A stretch of DNA of 7,247 nucleotides, taken from NCBI GenBank assembly GCA_964614375.1, contig CAZTLI010000278.1, positions 1-7,247 of the forward strand. Reading direction: 5' to 3'. The DNA is from CAZTLI01 sp964614375. GTDB taxonomy: Bacteria; Chloroflexota; Anaerolineae; Aggregatilineales; Phototrophicaceae. The number at the start of each line of letters is the position of its first letter. Positions within the stretch are counted from its first letter, which is position 1. Position numbers and translations under genes: made by a program. The notes beneath the pieces were generated by a model. The model was not told the origin of the DNA. It worked only from the letters and a program-made list of their open reading frames with translations, and ran no database searches. This document shows, in pieces, positions 5,374-7,247 of this stretch.

Positions 5374-5394
5374 ATTGAGGATTGAGGATTGAAA
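5374..5394 (+). repeat. Tandem 7-bp repeat in the HTH gene leader
   Basis: ATTGAGG (5374-5380), ATTGAGG (5381-5387) and ATTGAAA (5388-5394) are consecutive. They begin at the predicted start point. The second GAGG could serve as a ribosome binding site for a GTG at 5395. Repeat number could vary by slippage. Confidence 0.55.
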
Positions 5395-5424
5395 GTGACG
5401 CTGATTTTGACGGAAAAGGTACAC

Positions 5425-5778
5425 ATGTTGCGGGATTTCATTCAATCCCAGATGGATTCGCGGGATATGAGTGCGCGGAAATTCGCCGAATTGGTGGGCG
5501 TCAGTCAAACAACCATCACACGCGCGCTGAGTTTCGACAATCCGCCTGAACCATCGCTGGATTTCCTGAAGAAGCTAGCCGCTGCCACCAGCACGGATAT
5601 ACGCGATCTGGTCGTGCTGGCTGCGCCGGATGCCTTCACAACCGAGCCATCCACAGAAGCACGCATCCTCGCCACGTATATCGAGAAGCTGCCGGATGAC
5701 CTGCGGGAGATGGTGGATAGCTTCATCTTCCGTCGGGCAACGAGCCGCAGTAGTGAGCGCGAAAAGGCTGATGAGTGA
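5425..5778 (+). CDS. XRE-family helix-turn-helix transcriptional regulator
   Basis: The protein is 117 aa from ATG 5425, preceded at five bases by AAGG (5416-5419). GTG 5395, with GAGG seven bases upstream, and TTG 5389 are possible longer starts. The N-terminal Cro/C1-type domain is clear: SARKFAELVGVSQTTITRAL (16-35) is the helix-turn-helix with the usual LVGVS turn, and the five-helix fold ends near DLVVLAAPD. A short helical C-terminal part (ARILATYIEKLPDDLREMVDSFI) probably mediates dimerisation, and a charged tail follows. It should bind DNA as a dimer. It is divergent from the 63-aa gene with overlapping promoters, the classic layout for an autoregulator that also controls the opposite gene. 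A role like an antitoxin or phage repressor is possible but not shown. A hairpin terminator follows at 5905-5934. Confidence 0.88.
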   Translation: MLRDFIQSQMDSRDMSARKFAELVGVSQTTITRALSFDNPPEPSLDFLKKLAAATSTDIRDLVVLAAPDAFTTEPSTEARILATYIEKLPDDLREMVDSFIFRRATSRSSEREKADE

Positions 5779-5904
5779 GCAGAGGTCGTCAGATGAGAGG
5801 CCGTCGATTAAGTGGGCGCGTTGGTTGTGGGTTAACATAAGTAACGATTTCCAAATAGCCAGCAGATTCATATTAGAACATATTTTCCAAGCTTGCAATA
5901 GACC

Positions 5905-5934
5905 CCGTGGTTAGAACCCGGTTTTTATTTTATT
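5905..5934 (+). terminator. Intrinsic terminator after the HTH gene
   Basis: CCG (5905-5907) and GGT (5909-5911) pair with ACC (5916-5918) and CGG (5919-5921), with one bulged T and a four-base loop. A T-rich run of TTTTTATTTTATT follows (5922-5934). It is 126 bases past the stop codon, so the HTH mRNA would have a long untranslated tail. Confidence 0.6.
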
Positions 5935-6019
5935 CTATCGTTATTAGTGAAAAATAACTGAGGGTATGTTGGGCAGTGGGTTGGCGTAGGGTAATTGTAG
6001 GATAAGTGCGCTGACTTCC

Positions 6020-6040
6020 CCACCGTCTGTTGGTCGGTGG
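6020..6040. promoter_or_regulatory. Inverted repeat at the -35 position (candidate operator)
   Basis: CCACCG (6020-6025) and CGGTGG (6035-6040) form a perfect 6-bp inverted repeat with a 9-base spacer. The right arm sits exactly 17 bases before the TATAGT of the next promoter, in place of a -35. It may be an activator or repressor site. Confidence 0.35.
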
Positions 6041-6054
6041 CAGCCGAAAATGTG

Positions 6055-6063
6055 TGCTATAGT
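6055..6063 (+). promoter_or_regulatory. Extended -10 promoter of the two-gene unit
   Basis: TGCTATAGT, identical to the element at 4237-4245. The start point would be near 6070, giving a leader of about 44 nt to ATG 6114. No recognisable -35. Confidence 0.6.
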
Positions 6064-6113
6064 GGCAGATACAGCATGTGTTAGCGTAGACGGAATTCAA
6101 ACGAGGTGATGAG

Positions 6114-6383
6114 ATGGAAGGACTGAAGGCGGTGATTGCGGTAATTGCGTATGTGCTGATGATTGTGGCGTTTGGCGCGGCGCTGGTGTTCCTGTATGAC
6201 GCGGTGACACTGCCGTACCGTTTTAACCTGTTTGATGCGTCGGCAATACAAATCACGCAGGTTTACAGCGAGGCGACGTATAACGCGGTGATGGTTGTGG
6301 CGTTGATGGTTGTCGCGTTGTTCGGACTGGTGGCAGGCAACCAGGTGGTGAATGCACGGCAGGTCGGACAAACGGGCGCGTAA
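6114..6383 (+). CDS. Small two-TM membrane protein, unknown function
   Basis: This 89-aa protein has GAGG (6103-6106) seven bases before its ATG. It has two strongly hydrophobic helices. One lies at about 4-28 (AVIAVIAYVLMIVAFGAALV) and the other at about 57-75 (NAVMVVALMVVALFGLVAG). They are joined by a polar loop of about 28 residues (LPYRFNLFDASAIQITQVYSEATY). The short tail carries a lysine-free but Arg-containing NQVVNARQVG segment. Both termini are probably cytoplasmic, with the loop outside. No family is recognised. Its TAA stop abuts the ATG of the next gene (TAAATG), so the two are probably translationally coupled and may work together. Overall hydrophobicity, ribosome site and promoter support a real gene. 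Confidence 0.8.
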   Translation: MEGLKAVIAVIAYVLMIVAFGAALVFLYDAVTLPYRFNLFDASAIQITQVYSEATYNAVMVVALMVVALFGLVAGNQVVNARQVGQTGA

Positions 6384-6848
6384 ATGTCCAATCCACGCGC
6401 AATCCTCGAACGCGCGCTGGTGAGCGGCCTGTATGATTTGCAAATGGAGCGGATGCCCAAAGCACCGGAAGCCGAGCGGTTGCGCCGGGATGTGACACAA
6501 ACCGAGAAACGCATCCGCACATTGATTCGCCAGCAATCCGACGCCGCGCCGTCTGTCGCGAGTCTCTATCAGGATGAGATTAACCAACTCGGTACACGTT
6601 TGCAGGCACTACAGTGCCAACTCATGCAGGTTGAGTCTGTGGTTGCGTCGGCAGACCAGCAGCACAACAGCCGCCGGATGGCGTTTGAATCGATTGAGCG
6701 GGATGGATTGGCACACCTATGGTCGCTGTCACCGCGCGAGATTAATCAGATTCTGACACGCATTTTGGGCCGGTTGGTGTTTGCCGTAGAGGGTGATCGG
6801 ATAGTGGGATTGGTCGAGCCGCGCGTGGGTAAAATACGTCGGCGATAG
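6384..6848 (+). CDS. Coiled-coil protein resembling a serine-recombinase C-terminal tail
   Basis: The protein is 154 aa. A long charged helical segment (about 28-105, e.g. LRRDVTQTEKRIRTLIRQQ and DEINQLGTRLQALQCQLMQVE) should form a coiled coil with a break near 52-58. The ending HLWSLSPREINQILTRILGR (111-130), then LVFAVEGDRIVGL (131-143), resembles the extreme C-terminus of large serine recombinases, where a coiled-coil insert precedes a short domain of this kind. No catalytic serine domain, recombinase domain or zinc ribbon is present here or upstream, so it cannot recombine DNA alone. It starts immediately after the stop of the two-TM gene, with no Shine-Dalgarno of its own apparent, and depends on coupling. 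It may be a detached recombinase fragment under new use or an unrelated coiled-coil protein. The tail similarity is from memory of the family and is tentative; that the gene is real is likely. Confidence 0.75.
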   Translation: MSNPRAILERALVSGLYDLQMERMPKAPEAERLRRDVTQTEKRIRTLIRQQSDAAPSVASLYQDEINQLGTRLQALQCQLMQVESVVASADQQHNSRRMAFESIERDGLAHLWSLSPREINQILTRILGRLVFAVEGDRIVGLVEPRVGKIRRR

Positions 6849-6853
6849 GGTGG

Positions 6854-6882
6854 TTGTGATAGATTTCAAGCCGTGTTATGCT
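6854..6882 (+). promoter_or_regulatory. Promoter after the recombinase-tail gene
   Basis: TTGTGA (6854-6859), a 17-base spacer and TATGCT (6877-6882), with TG at 6874-6875 making an extended -10. The start point would be near 6889. No gene follows before the terminator at 7114-7140. Confidence 0.5.
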
Positions 6883-7010
6883 GGAGGTGTCGCATAAACC
6901 ATCGATCGTATGCACATGGTGTATCGTGCTACCAGAAGCAGAGTTTAAACTGATTGTACGCGATAGTCTGGCGGTGCGGCAGTAGTTTAGCAGTCAACGA
7001 AACAATTAAA

Positions 7011-7040
7011 CGCAAAGGCGCAATGGCGCAAAGCAGCGCA
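7011..7040. repeat. Second GCAAAG octamer repeat
   Basis: GCAAAG at 7012 and 7028, GCAATG at 7020 and a degraded GCGCAG after that give an 8-base period in the same ACGCAAAG context as the array at 2615-2645. It lacks the 13-bp flanking duplication seen there. Confidence 0.65.
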
Positions 7041-7079
7041 GCGTAGTACATTTTTGACACGACATTTTGAGTCCTGATC

Positions 7080-7116
7080 GAGATAGACATCTCCGGCTTG
7101 GGCTATCGGGCAGCCC
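7080..7116 (+). other. Hairpin and antiterminator-like stem before the terminator
   Basis: GAGAT (7080-7084) and ATCTC (7089-7093) form a perfect hairpin with a 4-base loop. Next, GGGCT (7100-7104) can pair with AGCCC (7112-7116). That stem uses three of the C bases needed by the terminator at 7114-7134, so the two are mutually exclusive. This resembles an attenuator or riboswitch expression platform, but no known class is recognised and a new promoter separates it from the next gene. Confidence 0.3.
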
Positions 7117-7140
7117 CGTTCACTATGAGCGGGGTTTTTT
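7114..7140 (+). terminator. Strong intrinsic terminator
   Basis: CCCCGTTC (7114-7121) pairs with GAGCGGGG (7127-7134), including one T-G pair, over a 5-base loop, and six T follow (7135-7140). It ends whatever is transcribed from the 6854-6882 promoter, or readthrough from the two-gene unit, before the next promoter. Confidence 0.88.
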
Positions 7141-7153
7141 GTTACTGGATGGG

Positions 7154-7181
7154 TTGCGGACGCGGCAAGACAACTTATACT
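7154..7181 (+). promoter_or_regulatory. Promoter of the gene at the right edge
   Basis: TATACT (7176-7181) is a good -10. TTGCGG (7154-7159) is a weak -35 at 16 bases. The start point would be near 7188, about 28 bases before ATG 7216. Confidence 0.5.
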
Positions 7182-7215
7182 TGAGACCATGTAACTGTGT
7201 GTGGAAAGGCTGGCA

Positions 7216-7247
7216 ATGGATACTCCGGCGCAGGTGGCGTTGTTTGG
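7216..7247 (+). CDS. 5' end of a gene, truncated by the window
   Basis: Ten codons, MDTPAQVALF, run off the right edge. AAAGG (7205-7209) lies six bases before ATG 7216, and a promoter is placed about 28 bases further up. Too short for any functional call. Confidence 0.6.
   Translation, partial: MDTPAQVALF

Larger units (their letters stand above)
5779..6113. other. 335-base intergenic gap
   Basis: No gene is supported. The first 125 bases are AT-richer sequence without recognised features. The gap then holds the HTH gene terminator (5905-5934), a small inverted repeat GTTATT/AATAAC (5940-5958), the dyad at 6020-6040 and the promoter at 6055-6063. Confidence 0.6.
6849..7215. other. 367-base gap, possible short noncoding transcript
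   Basis: No convincing gene. The gap contains a promoter (6854-6882), a 35-codon frame (6878-6985) that overlaps that promoter's -10, a GCAAAG octamer repeat (7011-7040), hairpins and a strong terminator (7114-7140). It ends with the promoter of the next gene (7154-7181). A transcript from about 6889 to 7140 would be about 250 nt and would lack any well-formed reading frame. Confidence 0.5.

Noticed and set aside
6878..6985. 35-codon forward frame beginning MLEVSHKPS
   Set aside because: Its ATG is part of the -10 hexamer of the promoter at 6854-6882 and it has no ribosome binding site; a later start would be shorter still.
7054..7059. Perfect TTGACA as a -35 box
   Set aside because: No acceptable -10 lies 16-19 bases downstream (the sequence there is GATCGAG-like) and a terminator follows.

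Overview
This window looks like ordinary chromosome from a free-living bacterium of moderate GC content, not a plasmid or an intact prophage. The gene mix is a secreted protein with thrombospondin type 3 repeats, a membrane-anchored pentapeptide-repeat protein, a lone terminase large subunit and intergenic GCAAAG octamer repeats. It reminds me of environmental Chloroflexota (Anaerolineae-like), but that assignment is inference from gene types and style. No rRNA, tRNA, CRISPR array or intact insertion sequence was found.

Layout, left to right. (1) 38-1033 (+): a protein of about 331 aa that resembles DUF4932-type peptidase-like proteins but has no HExxH motif. (2) 1034-1382: a 349-base gap with two strong dyad structures, then an extended -10 promoter whose start point is overlapped by a GAAC-N4-GTTC palindrome resembling the Gram-positive LexA/SOS box. 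(3) 1383-2579 (+): a complete terminase large subunit (ATPase plus nuclease motifs) with no other phage gene beside it. (4) 2602-2667: a GCAAAG octamer repeat flanked by a 13-bp direct repeat. (5) 3451-2663 (-): a secreted, calcium-binding TSP3-repeat protein interrupted by an in-frame TAG exactly after the signal peptide. It has its own promoter and a leader of about 120 nt with alternative stems. (6) 4076-3663 (-): a CoA-binding (YccU-like) protein with promoter and terminator. (7) 4281-4985 (+): a two-TM pentapeptide-repeat protein with a strong terminator.

(8) 5286-5095 (-) and 5425-5778 (+): a 63-aa unknown small protein and an XRE-family HTH regulator, divergently transcribed from overlapping promoters. 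This arrangement suggests an autoregulated module. (9) 6114-6383 and 6384-6848 (+): a two-gene unit (stop and start abutting as TAAATG) of a small two-TM protein and a coiled-coil protein resembling the C-terminal tail of large serine recombinases. (10) 6849-7215: a promoter, a second GCAAAG repeat, a hairpin series and a strong terminator, perhaps a small noncoding transcript. A new gene then begins at 7216 and runs off the window.

Most genes appear to be single transcription units with their own promoter. Five carry an extended -10 (TGnTAnnnT or close) with no convincing -35. The strongest leads are the TAG-interrupted secreted gene, the lone terminase with an SOS-box-like operator, the divergent HTH/small-protein pair, and the membrane-protein/recombinase-tail pair. 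I see no certain new system.
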